Counted from the first letter of the stretch, positions 27,203 through 36,625 are shown. The stretch is 64,000 nucleotides of DNA from Mesorhizobium carmichaelinearum (GCF_900199455.1 NZ_FZQR01000009.1:1-64000); one strand, 5' to 3'. The notes: generated from the sequence alone by a model not told the origin. A program made the numbers and translations.

Positions 27203-28138
27203 ATGGCCGAATTCACCTTGCACGATTTGCAGTGCTTCGATGCGGTGATCCGCACCGGCGGCTTTCAGCCGGCGGCCACCCTCCTGCATCGCTCGCACCC
27301 GGCGGTGTTCGCCGCCGTCGCCAAGCTCGAACGGCAGCTCGACCTCGTCCTCCTTGATCGCGGCGGCTACCGGGTGCGCCCGACCGAGGCGGGGCTGTCG
27401 TTCCATCGCCGCGCGCAATCGCTGCTGCGCGAACTGGAGGGCCTGCGGGTGCACGCCGCCCAGCTCTCGATGGGCGAGGAAAGCGAGATCCATGTCGTGA
27501 TCGGCGATCTCTGCCCGCGGCCGCAAGTGCTGGGCATGCTCGGACGGTTCTTCGCGCAATGCCCGGGCACGCGCCTGCATCTGCATTTCGAGGCCGTCGG
27601 CGGACCTTGGGAGCGGCTCTTCGATGATGAGGCCGATCTGATCCTGCACTGGGTCGACAAGGGCGATGCGCGGGTGGAATGGGTCGATCTTTGCAAGGTG
27701 CCGTTCATTCCCGTAGTGGCGCCGGGCTTTCTGCCGGAGCGTATCAAAGAGCCGATCACGCCCGATCAGATGCAGGCACTCACCCAATGCGTCATGCGCG
27801 ACAGCGCCCGCCATTCGCCACAACAAAACTATTCGCTGATCGAAGGCGCGCCACAATGCCTGGTGGCCGACCAGGGCATGAAGAAGGAGATCATCCTGCA
27901 AGGTCTCGGCTGGGGCCACCTGCCCCGCTTCCTGATCGAGGAAGAGTTGGGTGACGGACGCCTGCACTCCATTGCCGGCCGCCATATGCCTGGCCGCACC
28001 GACGAGCTGGTGGTGGCGCGCCGCCGCGACCGGCCTCACGGGCCGGTGGCCAACCGGTTATGGGATCATGTCCAGCAAGAAGCGCCTGCGTTGCGCCGCG
28101 CATTGGAGCCGCAAGGCCAGACTTGGCGGTGCCCTTAA
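27203..28138 (+). CDS. LysR-family transcriptional regulator
   Basis: A 311-residue regulator with the LysR helix-turn-helix at the N-terminus (LHDLQCFDAVIRTGGFQPAA, AVAKLERQL; the usual SQPAVS motif is changed to SHPAVFAAV). A C-terminal periplasmic-binding-like domain spans about residues 90-300. It is divergent from the PcaD-like gene with 101 bases between starts, the standard arrangement for a LysR regulator and its target. The inducer is unknown. The changed recognition-helix sequence suggests a subfamily distinct from PcaQ. Confidence 0.87.
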   Translation: MAEFTLHDLQCFDAVIRTGGFQPAATLLHRSHPAVFAAVAKLERQLDLVLLDRGGYRVRPTEAGLSFHRRAQSLLRELEGLRVHAAQLSMGEESEIHVVIGDLCPRPQVLGMLGRFFAQCPGTRLHLHFEAVGGPWERLFDDEADLILHWVDKGDARVEWVDLCKVPFIPVVAPGFLPERIKEPITPDQMQALTQCVMRDSARHSPQQNYSLIEGAPQCLVADQGMKKEIILQGLGWGHLPRFLIEEELGDGRLHSIAGRHMPGRTDELVVARRRDRPHGPVANRLWDHVQQEAPALRRALEPQGQTWRCP

Positions 28139-28145
28139 CACCCCC

Positions 28146-28595
28146 CTACTGCAGCAGGCCCTTGACGATGCCGCTTGCCTTGCCGAAATCCATCTGGCCG
28201 GCATATTTCTGCTTCAGCGCGGCGATCACCTTGCCCATGTCCTTCTGGCTGGCCGCACCCGTCGCCGCGATCGCTTCGCGTGCGGCAGCCGCGATCGCCG
28301 CATCGTCGAGCTGCGTCGGCAGAAAGCCGCGGATGATCTCCATCTCGCCACGCTCCTGCGCCGCCAGTTCCGGCCGCTTGCCGTCTTCGAATGCCTTCGC
28401 CGATTCCTCGCGCTGCTTCACCATCTTGGCCAGTATTTGCAGGATCTCCTCGTCGCTGGCGGGGTCCTTGGCCGAACCGCGATTGGCGATGTCGCGATCA
28501 TGAATGGCGGCCTGGATCAGCCGCAATGTCGGCAGCCGGTGCTTGTCCTGCGCCTTCATCGCGCTTTTCAGGGATTCGGCGATTTTTGCGCGCAT
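28146..28595 (-). CDS. GatB/YqeY-domain protein
   Basis: A 149-residue protein with the YqeY pattern: MRAKIAESLKSAMKAQDKHR, LRLIQAAIHDRDI, KMVKQREESAKAFEDGKRPE, and a C-terminal KDMGKVIAALKQKYAGQMDF. It is homologous to the C-terminal domain of the tRNA amidotransferase subunit GatB and may bind RNA or tRNA, but no enzymatic role is known. AAGGAGAAAAGCAAG precedes the ATG at 28595, which fixes the start. YqeY genes commonly neighbour carA in alphaproteobacteria, as here, where the two are divergent. Confidence 0.9.
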   Translation of the reverse strand: MRAKIAESLKSAMKAQDKHRLPTLRLIQAAIHDRDIANRGSAKDPASDEEILQILAKMVKQREESAKAFEDGKRPELAAQERGEMEIIRGFLPTQLDDAAIAAAAREAIAATGAASQKDMGKVIAALKQKYAGQMDFGKASGIVKGLLQ

Positions 28596-28869
28596 CTTGC
28601 TTTTCTCCTTCGAACGGCGCGGACCATAACCTTGCCGGGAGCACAAGGCAAATCTCGAATGAGCCGGCAAGCCACTGATATTGTTCGACGAAATAAATCG
28701 ATCCCGGTCCCTGGCTGTATCATTGACCGTTCTGGCACCTTCCCCTATGTACTCGGCCTTGCATAAGACAATGAATTGACGCGCTGAGGCTCGAGAAATC
28801 GGCGCCGCGTCGTTTGCTGCGCGGATGGCCCGTCGGGCCTATGGAACGCAGCCTGATAGGAGTGCCGCC

Positions 28870-30075
28870 ATGGCCGAGATGACGCCCGCCTGGGCAACCG
28901 AAAAGCCGACCGCCCTGCTGGTTCTGGCCGACGGCACCGTCATCGAGGGCCGCGGCCTCGGCGCCACCGGCTCCGCCGTCGCCGAAGTCTGCTTCAACAC
29001 GGCGCTCACCGGCTACCAGGAAATCCTCACCGACCCGTCCTATGCCGGCCAGATCGTCACCTTCACCTTCCCGCATATCGGCAATATCGGCACCAATGGC
29101 GAGGACATCGAGGACCTCAACCCCGCTGCTCGCGCCGGCGCTGTCGGCGCGGTGTTCAAGGCCGATGTCACCAACCCGTCCAATTATCGCGCCGCGGGTG
29201 GCCTCGACCAGTGGCTGAAGAAGCGCGGCATCGTCGCACTCTCGGGCATCGACACCCGCGCGCTCACCGCGCTGATCCGCGAAAAGGGCATGCCCAACGC
29301 CGTCATCGCGCATGCGCCCGACGGTGTCTTCGACCTCGACGATCTGAAACAGCGCGCCGCCGCCTGGTCGGGCCTGATCGGGCTCGACCTCGCCAAGGAA
29401 GTCACCTCGGGCCAGTCCTCGGTCTGGCGCGAGACGCCATGGGTGTGGAACGAAGGGTTTGGCGAACAGGCCGAGCCGTCGCTACACGTCGTCGCCATCG
29501 ACTACGGCGTCAAGCGCAACATCCTGCGCCTGCTCGCCGGCCTTGGCGCCAAGGTCACCGTGGTTCCGGCCAGCACCGGTTCGGAAGAGATCCTCGCCAT
29601 GCAGCCAGACGGCATCTTCCTCTCCAACGGCCCCGGCGACCCGGAAGCCACCGGCGGCTATGCCGTGCCGGTTATCCGGGACCTGCTGAAGACCGACATT
29701 CCGGTGTTCGGCATCTGCCTCGGCCACCAGATGCTGGCGCTGGCGCTCGGCGGCAGGACTGCCAAGATGCACCAGGGTCATCACGGTGCCAACCATCCGG
29801 TCAAGGATCACACCACAGGCAAGGTCGAGATCGTCTCGATGAATCACGGCTTTGCCGTCGATGCCGACTCGCTGCCCGAGGGCGTCGAGGAGACCCATGT
29901 CTCGCTGTTCGACGGCTCGAACTGCGGCATCGCGCTCACCGGCCGTCCGGTGTTCTCGGTCCAGCACCATCCCGAAGCCTCGCCCGGCCCGCAGGATTCG
30001 CACTATCTGTTCCGCCGTTTCGTCAACCTGATCCGCGAAAAGCGCGGCGAGGAATTGCTGGCGGAGCGGGCCTAA
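28870..30075 (+). CDS. carA: Carbamoyl-phosphate synthase small subunit
   Basis: A 401-residue glutamine amidotransferase subunit. The N-terminal domain (about residues 10-160) has VCFNTALTGYQEILTDPSY. The class I amidotransferase domain (about residues 200-395) has the nucleophile elbow VFGICLGHQMLALALGG with the active Cys, plus the HHPE motif in FSVQHHPEASPGP. It supplies ammonia from glutamine to CarB for carbamoyl phosphate, feeding arginine and pyrimidine synthesis. The ATG at 28870 (MAEMTPAWATEKP) is preferred over an in-frame upstream start at 28825. CarB is about 19 kb away on the same strand, so the two subunits are not in one operon. Confidence 0.97.
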   Translation: MAEMTPAWATEKPTALLVLADGTVIEGRGLGATGSAVAEVCFNTALTGYQEILTDPSYAGQIVTFTFPHIGNIGTNGEDIEDLNPAARAGAVGAVFKADVTNPSNYRAAGGLDQWLKKRGIVALSGIDTRALTALIREKGMPNAVIAHAPDGVFDLDDLKQRAAAWSGLIGLDLAKEVTSGQSSVWRETPWVWNEGFGEQAEPSLHVVAIDYGVKRNILRLLAGLGAKVTVVPASTGSEEILAMQPDGIFLSNGPGDPEATGGYAVPVIRDLLKTDIPVFGICLGHQMLALALGGRTAKMHQGHHGANHPVKDHTTGKVEIVSMNHGFAVDADSLPEGVEETHVSLFDGSNCGIALTGRPVFSVQHHPEASPGPQDSHYLFRRFVNLIREKRGEELLAERA

Positions 30076-30090
30076 CTCGATCCGTTAGCG

Positions 30091-30259
30091 CTGCCCCTCA
30101 TCTGCCTGCCGGCATCTTCTCCCGTGAACGGGGAGAAGGGGGTGTCGCAACCTCGGCGCTCTTCTTCCAACGTCCACGATTTGCGAAAGCGGCGACACAG
30201 CGTCTTTCTCCCCGTCACTATACGGGGAGAAATGCCCGGCAGGGCAATGAGGGGCGGCG
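30091..30259. repeat. RIME-like intergenic element
   Basis: Inverted arms: CCCCTCATCTGCCTGCCG with CTCCCGTGAACGGGGAG on the left, and CTCCCCGTCACTATACGGGG with GGCAGGGCAATGAGGGGC on the right. It is the same type as the element at 21305-21535. It lies between carA and the aldo-keto reductase gene. Confidence 0.75.
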
Positions 30260-30297
30260 CAAGCCTCTACAGCCTCGTACTGCAAAATGCCCTGAAC

Positions 30298-31218
30298 TTA
30301 CGCCACCGGCCGGCCCTCGCTCGCCTCCAGTATGGCGAACCATTGCTGCCGGTCGAGGTCGATCTCCAGCGCCTTGACCATGGCCGCCAGCCGTTCCGGT
30401 TTCATCGACCCGAGCACCGGCACCAGCCGGGCCGGATGACGCAGCAGCCAGGCGATGGCGACGGCGGCGAGATCGCCGGCGCCGACTTCGGCGGCCACCG
30501 CCGCGAGCGCTGCCCGCACCCGAGCTTCCCGGCTTTCCTTGCCGGTGAACAGCGAGCCGCCGCCAAGCGGCGACCAGATCATCGGCGTGTAGCCCAGACG
30601 CTGCGCGTGGTCGAGGCTGCCGTCGGTCAGCGCCGATGTCTTAAGCACCGACATCTCGATCTGGTTGGTGGCGAGCGCGAACGGCAGCCGCGAGGCCAGG
30701 AGATCGAACTGCGACGGCGTGAAATTGGAAACGCCGACCGCCCTCACCTTGCCCGCCTCGACCAGCCCGGCCAGCGCCGCCACCGTCTCGTCGGCATCCA
30801 TCAGCGGATCCGGCCGGTGCAGCAGCAACAGGTCGAGATAATCGGTGCCGAGATTGGCGAGCGAGTGATCGACCGAAGCTGCTATATGGGCGGCGCTGGT
30901 GTCATAGTGCTTCAGCCGGTTTTGCGGCCGGTTGGCCGAGGCCAGCATGATGTCGCATTTCGAGATCAGCTCGATCTCGTCGCGCTGGCCCTTCCAGCGC
31001 GACAGCCCGGCGCCGAATGCCGCTTCCACCTCGTAATTCCCATAGATGTCGGCATGGTCGAAACTCGTCAGGCCGAGATCGACGGCAGTGCCGATCAGCC
31101 GGGCGACCTGATCGGCATCCGGGCGGGCGCCGCCGTCGAGCAGGCGCCAGGCACCGAAGACCAGCCGCGACAGCGACACCCCGTCCCTGGTCATTGCAAT
31201 GCGGCTGTCATGGCTCAT
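30298..31218 (-). CDS. Aldo/keto reductase
   Basis: A 306-residue oxidoreductase. The fold motifs are FDHADIYGNYEVEAAFG (Asp and Tyr of the catalytic tetrad near residues 53-58), DLLLLHRPDPLMDADE (His), and a C-terminal VPVLGSMKPERL that binds NADPH. The substrate is not evident; close relatives are YdhF-like reductases. The start ATG at 31218 overlaps the stop of the upstream MFS gene as ATGA, so the two are translationally coupled. Transporter and reductase probably act on a related compound, though that is inference. Confidence 0.87.
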   Translation of the reverse strand: MSHDSRIAMTRDGVSLSRLVFGAWRLLDGGARPDADQVARLIGTAVDLGLTSFDHADIYGNYEVEAAFGAGLSRWKGQRDEIELISKCDIMLASANRPQNRLKHYDTSAAHIAASVDHSLANLGTDYLDLLLLHRPDPLMDADETVAALAGLVEAGKVRAVGVSNFTPSQFDLLASRLPFALATNQIEMSVLKTSALTDGSLDHAQRLGYTPMIWSPLGGGSLFTGKESREARVRAALAAVAAEVGAGDLAAVAIAWLLRHPARLVPVLGSMKPERLAAMVKALEIDLDRQQWFAILEASEGRPVA

Positions 31219-32480
31219 GCCTGCGCTCCATCTTCGGCGACATCGGTGGTGGCGTTTGTGACCGTTGCCGGCCTCGCCACCTTGGTGACGAAGACGATAA
31301 CCGCCAGCAGCAGGAAGCACGCACCGACCAGATAGGGCGCGCCGCCGAAGGTCACGGGCGCGCTTGGCCCGGTGAACCAGGAGAAGATCGCCGTGTAGAG
31401 CAGCGGCGTGATGATCGAGGTGATCGAGAAGATCGAGGTCATCGCGCCCTGCAACTCGCCCTGTGCCGAAGGCGGCACCTTGGCGGCGGCGAGGCTTCTG
31501 AGCGGCGGATCGGCCAGCGCTTCCAGGCAGCCGACGACGATCACCGCATAGACCATCCAGCCCTGCGAAGCGAAGGCATAACCGAAGGCGCTGGCCGCCG
31601 TGAATGTCAGGCCGATGACCGCCGTCCTCCACTCGCCGAGCCTGGGGATCACGCGCGGCAGCACCGTACCCATGACGATCGCGCCGCACAGGCCGAAGGC
31701 GCCGAGCGAAAAGCCGATCTGCTGCTCGCTCCAGCCATAACGGTAGTTGGAGACGAACGACCACACCGCCGGATACATCATATGGCCGAGCGTCATCAGG
31801 AAGAAGACAAGCCCGATCCATCCGATGCCCTGATACTGGCGCATCTGCAGCAGCGTGCCGACCGGATTGGCGCGCTTCCACTCGAAACGGCGGCGATGCT
31901 TTTCATCCAGCGTTTCGGGCAGGAAGAACATCGCGATCAGGAAGTTCACGAAGGCGAGCCCGGCGGCGCAAAAGAACGGCACGCGCGGTCCGAACGTGCC
32001 GAGCAATCCACCCAGCACCGGGCCGATGACGAAGCCGACACCAAAGGCAATGCCGAGCAGGCCGAAATTCTTCGCCCGGTTCTCATCATTCGAGATGTCG
32101 GCGATGAAGGCCGACGTGGTCGAATAGCTGGCGCCGGAAATACCGGCCAGCACACGGCCGATGAACAGCATCGGATAGGACCAGGCGATGGCGCAGATCA
32201 GATTGTCGATGGAAAAGGTCAGCACCGAGGCAAGCAGGATCGGCCGCCGCCCGAACCGGTCGCTCAAGCCGCCCATGATCGGCGCAAAAAAGAACTGCAT
32301 GGCCGCATAGACGAAGAACAGCCAGCCGCCTTCGATCGCCGCTTCACTGATGCCGACGCCAGTCAATTCCCTGAGAAAGGCCGGCAGCACCGGCATGATC
32401 ATGCCAAAGCCGATAATGTCGAGCAGCAGCGTGGTGAAGACCAGCGCCAAGCCCCGCCTGGCGGTTTTGGGGTCGATCAT
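31215..32480 (-). CDS. MFS transporter, tetracycline-resistance (TCR) type
   Basis: A 421-residue transporter with twelve helices. The N-terminal half carries LDIIGFGMIMPVLPAFLREL and the loop motif GGLSDRFGRRPILLAS, followed by GRVLAGISGASYSTTSAFIA, all typical of the TetA-like group. The fold suggests proton-driven drug efflux, but rhizobial members are mostly untested. It overlaps the aldo-keto reductase gene by four bases. The promoter should lie in 32481-32634, just after the metallopeptidase stop. Confidence 0.86.
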   Translation of the reverse strand: MIDPKTARRGLALVFTTLLLDIIGFGMIMPVLPAFLRELTGVGISEAAIEGGWLFFVYAAMQFFFAPIMGGLSDRFGRRPILLASVLTFSIDNLICAIAWSYPMLFIGRVLAGISGASYSTTSAFIADISNDENRAKNFGLLGIAFGVGFVIGPVLGGLLGTFGPRVPFFCAAGLAFVNFLIAMFFLPETLDEKHRRRFEWKRANPVGTLLQMRQYQGIGWIGLVFFLMTLGHMMYPAVWSFVSNYRYGWSEQQIGFSLGAFGLCGAIVMGTVLPRVIPRLGEWRTAVIGLTFTAASAFGYAFASQGWMVYAVIVVGCLEALADPPLRSLAAAKVPPSAQGELQGAMTSIFSITSIITPLLYTAIFSWFTGPSAPVTFGGAPYLVGACFLLLAVIVFVTKVARPATVTNATTDVAEDGAQA

Positions 32481-32634
32481 GACGGGTCAAGCTCCTCCGG
32501 CCGCCTTGGCGCAGGCGGACGCACCTTATAGGCGAACCCGCAAAAAGGAACAATGCGAGAACAGGCAGGAATGTTTGATCCTGACACCCCCTGACGGCGT
32601 CTTCGCCATCAGGGAATTGCCGCAAGACGAGTGC

Positions 32635-33558
32635 TTAAAGCGGACCGCTCATCGTGTTGCAGTCCGACAGCTTGCCGCTCTTGTAGCCGCGCGCCAGCCA
32701 GGTCTGCCGCTGCTGCGAGGTGCCATGGTTGAAGCTTTCCGGCACGACATAGCCCTGCGTCTTCTTCTGCAGCGTGTCGTCGCCGATCTGCTTGGCAGCG
32801 TTCAGCGCGCTTTCGATGTCACCCTGCTCCAATATGCCCTTCTGCGCGGTGTAGTGCGCCCACACGCCGGCGAAGCAATCGGCCTGCAGCTCGATGCGCA
32901 CCGACAGCTGGTTGGCATCGGCTTCGCTCATGCCTTGCCGCATCTGGTTGAACTTGCCCATGATGCCGGTGAGGTTCTGCACGTGATGGCCGACCTCATG
33001 TGCGATGACATAGGCCCGCGCGAACTCACCGGCAGCGCCGAACTTTTGATCGAGCTCCTGAAAGAAAGTCATGTCGAGATAGACCTTGTGGTCGCCCGGA
33101 CAATAAAACGGTCCCGCAGCCGCCGAGGCAAAGCCGCAGGCCGAACGGACCTGGCCGGAAAACAGCACCAGCTTCGGGTCCTCATAGGTCAGGCCTTGCG
33201 ACTTGAAGATGCCGGTCCAGGTGTCCTCGGTCTCGGCCAGCACGGTCGCCACGAACTGCTTCATCTCGTCATTGGCGGGCGCTGTGCCGCTGCCCTGGCC
33301 GCCACCGCCATTGTCGGTGATCTGGCCGCCACCGCCCGGCAGCAGGCCGCCATCGCCACCACCCAGGATCGCCGAGGGATCGAAGCCGAAATACCATCCG
33401 GCGATCACCACCAGGATGACGAGGATGATGCTGCCGCCGCCACCGGTGCGGCCGCCGATGGGGAGCTGGAAGCCGCCACCGCCGCCGATCCCACCGCCGC
33501 CGCTGTCGCTGCGGTCGTCCTCGATATTGTCACTCTGACGACGGCCTCTCCAGAGCAT
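32635..33558 (-). CDS. Neutral zinc metallopeptidase (YpfJ-like)
   Basis: A 307-residue membrane-anchored protease. A Gly-rich cytosolic N-terminus (about residues 18-43) is followed by one transmembrane helix SIILVILVVIAGWYFGF. The periplasmic domain has the zinc motif VIAHEVGHHVQNL (HExxH) near residue 185 and a downstream RIELQADCFAGVWAHY supplying the third ligand. The order of motifs matches the YpfJ/KPN_00809 neutral zinc metallopeptidase family. Substrates are unknown; envelope-protein turnover is likely. It is convergent with nothing nearby and has its own promoter region in 33559-33785. Confidence 0.9.
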   Translation of the reverse strand: MLWRGRRQSDNIEDDRSDSGGGGIGGGGGFQLPIGGRTGGGGSIILVILVVIAGWYFGFDPSAILGGGDGGLLPGGGGQITDNGGGGQGSGTAPANDEMKQFVATVLAETEDTWTGIFKSQGLTYEDPKLVLFSGQVRSACGFASAAAGPFYCPGDHKVYLDMTFFQELDQKFGAAGEFARAYVIAHEVGHHVQNLTGIMGKFNQMRQGMSEADANQLSVRIELQADCFAGVWAHYTAQKGILEQGDIESALNAAKQIGDDTLQKKTQGYVVPESFNHGTSQQRQTWLARGYKSGKLSDCNTMSGPL

Positions 33559-33785
33559 GGCAACTCCCCGTGATAAACTTTCTCATTGCTCCGGCAAGGC
33601 CGGCTCAACCCAACAAACAATTATCCCAATGGTTGCGCCAAGTCACAGTGTTTTTCGATGGCCTTTCGGCGATCAAAGCCGGCGGGTGGCCTCGTTCATG
33701 CCACGGATAGAAACAGACGGAACTCTTGCCGCCAAGTTCGATGCTGCGACTGTCGCCCCATGGCCGAAGATCGGGAAGACCGCTA

Positions 33786-35885
33786 GTGTTTGATTTTCTG
33801 TGTAGCGAGGGGCGCTTGCGGATCATCGGCCAATTCCTGCTGTTGCTGATAGCATGGACCCGCCTTGAGATCGGACCGGCCAGCGCGGTGACGCTCGATT
33901 CCAGCGTTGCCGTTACCGATCCGGCCACCTTGCAGGCGCTGGAGCGCGGCGGCCTGTCGATCAGCCGGCTGCTCGGCCCCGCGCTCGGCCTCACCCGCGA
34001 CGTCGACAATGGCGGCCTGTTTTCCGTGCCGGCGCTGGCCACGGTGCGTGACACGGTCAAGCAGGAGATATCGGACGAGCCGAAGACCAGCCCCGACCCC
34101 TATGTCGCGGCCATGGCCAGGTCGAACGACACCAGCCAGAAATTCAATCCTAAATACATCGACGATGACGGCTCGACGCTGGACCTGACTGGCGTCGTCA
34201 ACCGCATGGATCGCGGCTATCTCGGCCACACCGAATGCGGCGAGATCCGGCTGATCTACCGCTTCCACTATTCGGTCGCCGAAAAGCCGGCCAAGGGCAA
34301 GGTGGCGCAGCGCATCTCGTCGCGCCTGCCGCTGACCATGAGCCTGGTGTTCAACGCCAAGCCCGTGCGGGCGCAGGCGCGCGCCTCGAAGGATCTGCCA
34401 AGCGCCACCGACGTATCCTGCGCCGACGTCGCCCAGCGCTGGCTTGCAGCAGGCCAAAAGGACCTGCCGCCCGAGCAGTTGGCCGCCTGGCTGCGTTCCG
34501 ACGAAGGGCCACTGTCCGGCGCCATGCTCAATTCCTCGCAGATCATGCGGCTTGAACTCAACATGCAGGTGCTGCGGCTATCGGCCTCGACGCGGCGCGA
34601 TTTCGGCGGCCATGCCGAATATCTCCTGAAAATCTTCAAATGGAATCCGGCGACCTCGGGCTTCTATGAATCGAGGATGGAGAACCAGATCGACCGGGCA
34701 ACCGTGCTGGCCGACAAACCATCCTTCGCCAAATGGCTGCTCACCGACCGTAACATCTACGACCTCGACCATGGCCGGCTGGTCATCGACGAAAAGTTCC
34801 TGGCCAAGAGTGCCGTTTCCGTCGCGCCAGGTGGCCTGAGCCGCTCGCAGAACAACATCGCCTATGGGCTGGTCGACGACGCCGATATCGACAATGCGCT
34901 GAAGGATTACGTCGCCAAGGGCAACACGCTCGCCACCATCAAGTCGGTGGCCGGCTTCAATTTGCGGCTGAACGAAATGAGCTGCACCGGCTGCCATCAG
35001 ACGCATGGCATTGCCGGCTTCCACTATACCGGCGCCGATCCGGCGAGCGAACCGCGCCGCAACGCGGTCTTCGTGCCGGGATCGGCGGTGTTCTTCGCCG
35101 ATCTGCCACGCCGCCGCGCTATCGTCGAGCAGTTCGCCGCCGGCGGCCATCCGGATTTCACCAAAGGTTTCGCCGCCCGTCCGGACCAGAAATATGCCGA
35201 AGCGCTGAAGGGCACCGACCTCTACAATGGCTGGGGCTCGATCTGTTATCGCGGTGACGACGCAAGCTTCAAGGACTGGACCTGTGGTACCGGCCTGCGC
35301 TGCGCCGGTGTCCACGAAAGCGCCATCCATCCGGGCTTCGGCACTTGCGTCAGCGAGAAGGGCACCGCGGTCGGCGACCCCGTCGAATTCGGCGAGATCA
35401 AAATGTCGACTTGGGGCAACGACCAGTATTGCCGCCTCTCGCCGGCCACCGCCAAGGCCTGCGCCATAGACCCGGCACGCGACAAGAAGCCGGTGGTGAA
35501 GATCGCCGGCTATGGCGCGGCGCGCCAGCGTTACGACAACCCCGAACAGAAGACCGGCGGCTTTCCCGGCGGCATGCTGCGCAAGGCGACCTGCGACAAG
35601 CTCCCTGACGAGGCGACATGCGGGCGTCTCGCCAAGACCGGCTTCAACGACTGCATCGCGTCCGGCAAGGACCACAAATTCTGCACCAGGGAATTCACCA
35701 AGACCGCCGGCCTGCGCGCCTGCGACAAGGCGCATCCCTGCCGCGAGGATTATATCTGCACCGCCGGCTACGATGACCTGCCCCAGGCCAAGCCCGGCGA
35801 AGGCACCTGCATCCCGCCCTATTTCATCTTCCAGTTCCGCGTCGACGGTCACCCCAGAAGCTGGGTGCAGGATGTCCGGGAGTGA
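33786..35885 (+). CDS. Large secreted protein with one CxxCH motif, unknown function
   Basis: About 699 residues. A hydrophobic segment (RIIGQFLLLLIAWTRLEIG, then PASAVT) is a probable signal peptide. The central region has the motif EMSCTGCHQTHGIAGFHY near residue 400, a single c-type haem-like CxxCH; no second haem site is seen. The C-terminal 200 residues are Cys-rich (CGTGLRCAG, GFGTCV, QYCRL, EDYICTAGYDD) and end near EGTCIPPYFIFQF. A family cannot be named. Start is uncertain: GTG at 33786 has GGGAAG upstream; an ATG at 33741 and TTG at 33726 are alternatives. It stands alone and is codon-typical. Export to the periplasm is predicted, with disulfides or haem at the cysteines. Confidence 0.75.
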   Translation: MFDFLCSEGRLRIIGQFLLLLIAWTRLEIGPASAVTLDSSVAVTDPATLQALERGGLSISRLLGPALGLTRDVDNGGLFSVPALATVRDTVKQEISDEPKTSPDPYVAAMARSNDTSQKFNPKYIDDDGSTLDLTGVVNRMDRGYLGHTECGEIRLIYRFHYSVAEKPAKGKVAQRISSRLPLTMSLVFNAKPVRAQARASKDLPSATDVSCADVAQRWLAAGQKDLPPEQLAAWLRSDEGPLSGAMLNSSQIMRLELNMQVLRLSASTRRDFGGHAEYLLKIFKWNPATSGFYESRMENQIDRATVLADKPSFAKWLLTDRNIYDLDHGRLVIDEKFLAKSAVSVAPGGLSRSQNNIAYGLVDDADIDNALKDYVAKGNTLATIKSVAGFNLRLNEMSCTGCHQTHGIAGFHYTGADPASEPRRNAVFVPGSAVFFADLPRRRAIVEQFAAGGHPDFTKGFAARPDQKYAEALKGTDLYNGWGSICYRGDDASFKDWTCGTGLRCAGVHESAIHPGFGTCVSEKGTAVGDPVEFGEIKMSTWGNDQYCRLSPATAKACAIDPARDKKPVVKIAGYGAARQRYDNPEQKTGGFPGGMLRKATCDKLPDEATCGRLAKTGFNDCIASGKDHKFCTREFTKTAGLRACDKAHPCREDYICTAGYDDLPQAKPGEGTCIPPYFIFQFRVDGHPRSWVQDVRE

Positions 35886-35893
35886 GAGAACGG

Positions 35894-35933
35894 TTTGCCG
35901 AAGGCAAATTGAAAGGTCCAGTGGACCTTTCAA
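35894..35933. other. Two adjacent perfect hairpins after the secreted-protein gene
   Basis: TTTGCC (35894-35899)/GGCAAA (35903-35908) with loop GAA, then TTGAAAGGTCC (35909-35919)/GGACCTTTCAA (35923-35933) with loop AGT. They begin nine bases after the stop codon. Neither is followed by a T run, so factor-independent termination is doubtful; RNA stability or a dispersed repeat is possible. Confidence 0.6.
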
Positions 35934-36017
35934 AGGGCTCGAACGCCCGGAGCCATAGCGGAGTGCAACCAGCCGCTGACCAGACAGCTTCCGCCTGCCG
36001 CTGACTTCGGCGCGGCC

Positions 36018-36206
36018 TCAGCTTTTCTGCTTGGCGCCGGCGCTCTTGCCGTCCGAGCTTTTCGAGCGCTCCTCGAAACGCGCGGCGCCCTTCTTCAGGG
36101 GATGACCGGTTTCGGCCTCGGTCTTGCGCTCGTCCTTCGCCGCGGCCTGCTTCAATCCCTTGGCTGCCTGCTTGCCCTTTGCGGTCGGTGCCTGTTCGAC
36201 GCCCAT
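36018..36206 (-). CDS. Small basic protein, unknown function
   Basis: A 62-residue hydrophilic protein: MGVEQAPTAKGKQAAKGLKQ followed by further Lys/Ala and Arg/Glu-rich sequence. AAGGGAGGAAGCA precedes the ATG at 36206, a strong ribosome-binding site, which argues for a real gene. There is no signal peptide or hydrophobic segment. Composition suggests a disordered, possibly nucleic-acid-associated or stress protein; no family is recognised. Confidence 0.6.
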   Translation of the reverse strand: MGVEQAPTAKGKQAAKGLKQAAAKDERKTEAETGHPLKKGAARFEERSKSSDGKSAGAKQKS

Positions 36207-36394
36207 TGCTTCCTCCCTTGGCGCGCGACAATCGCGCGATGTCAGAAGCAACGTGCGTAAGGTGTGGCGGTTCCGGCGACCTCTGAGAACGGCTGAGCGA
36301 CTTTAGAGCGATTCCAGGAAAAGTGTGAAAAACGCCGCTCCAGCCAAATCTAGCCGGAGCGGCCGCTCATAAAACAGGAAGTTCTGTGAGCGCC

Positions 36395-36625
36395 TTAATA
36401 GGCCTTCTTGGCAATCGTGTGCTTTTTGGCGTGCTTCTTATGCTTCTTGACGTGTTTCTTGACCTGCTTCGTCGCCATAGCATCCGAGCCTTGCGAGGTG
36501 GTCGTTGCGGTCGTCGCTGCGGGGGCCTGGCTCATAGCGGCGTTGGCGCTGCTGGCGCCGAGGACCGGCATCGAGACAGCGAGCGCGAACGCAAGACCGA
36601 GGGCGGTGAGAAGGGACTTCTTCAT
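36395..36625 (-). CDS. Small secreted Lys/His-rich protein (acid-shock-like)
   Basis: A 76-residue protein. A signal peptide (MKKSLLTALGLAFALAVSMP, cut near ANA) precedes a short Ala/Thr linker and a C-terminal run of KKHVKKHKKHAKKHTIAKKA. Such Lys/His repeats resemble acid-shock proteins, which are periplasmic and basic. AAAGGAAATGAAACC precedes the ATG at 36625. No function is established. The longer open frame to 36844 is rejected because the signal peptide begins here. Confidence 0.72.
   Translation of the reverse strand: MKKSLLTALGLAFALAVSMPVLGASSANAAMSQAPAATTATTTSQGSDAMATKQVKKHVKKHKKHAKKHTIAKKAY

Noticed and set aside
31017..32531. A 504-residue plus-strand frame
   Set aside because: Antisense shadow of the aldo-keto reductase/MFS pair, which have full domain signatures.
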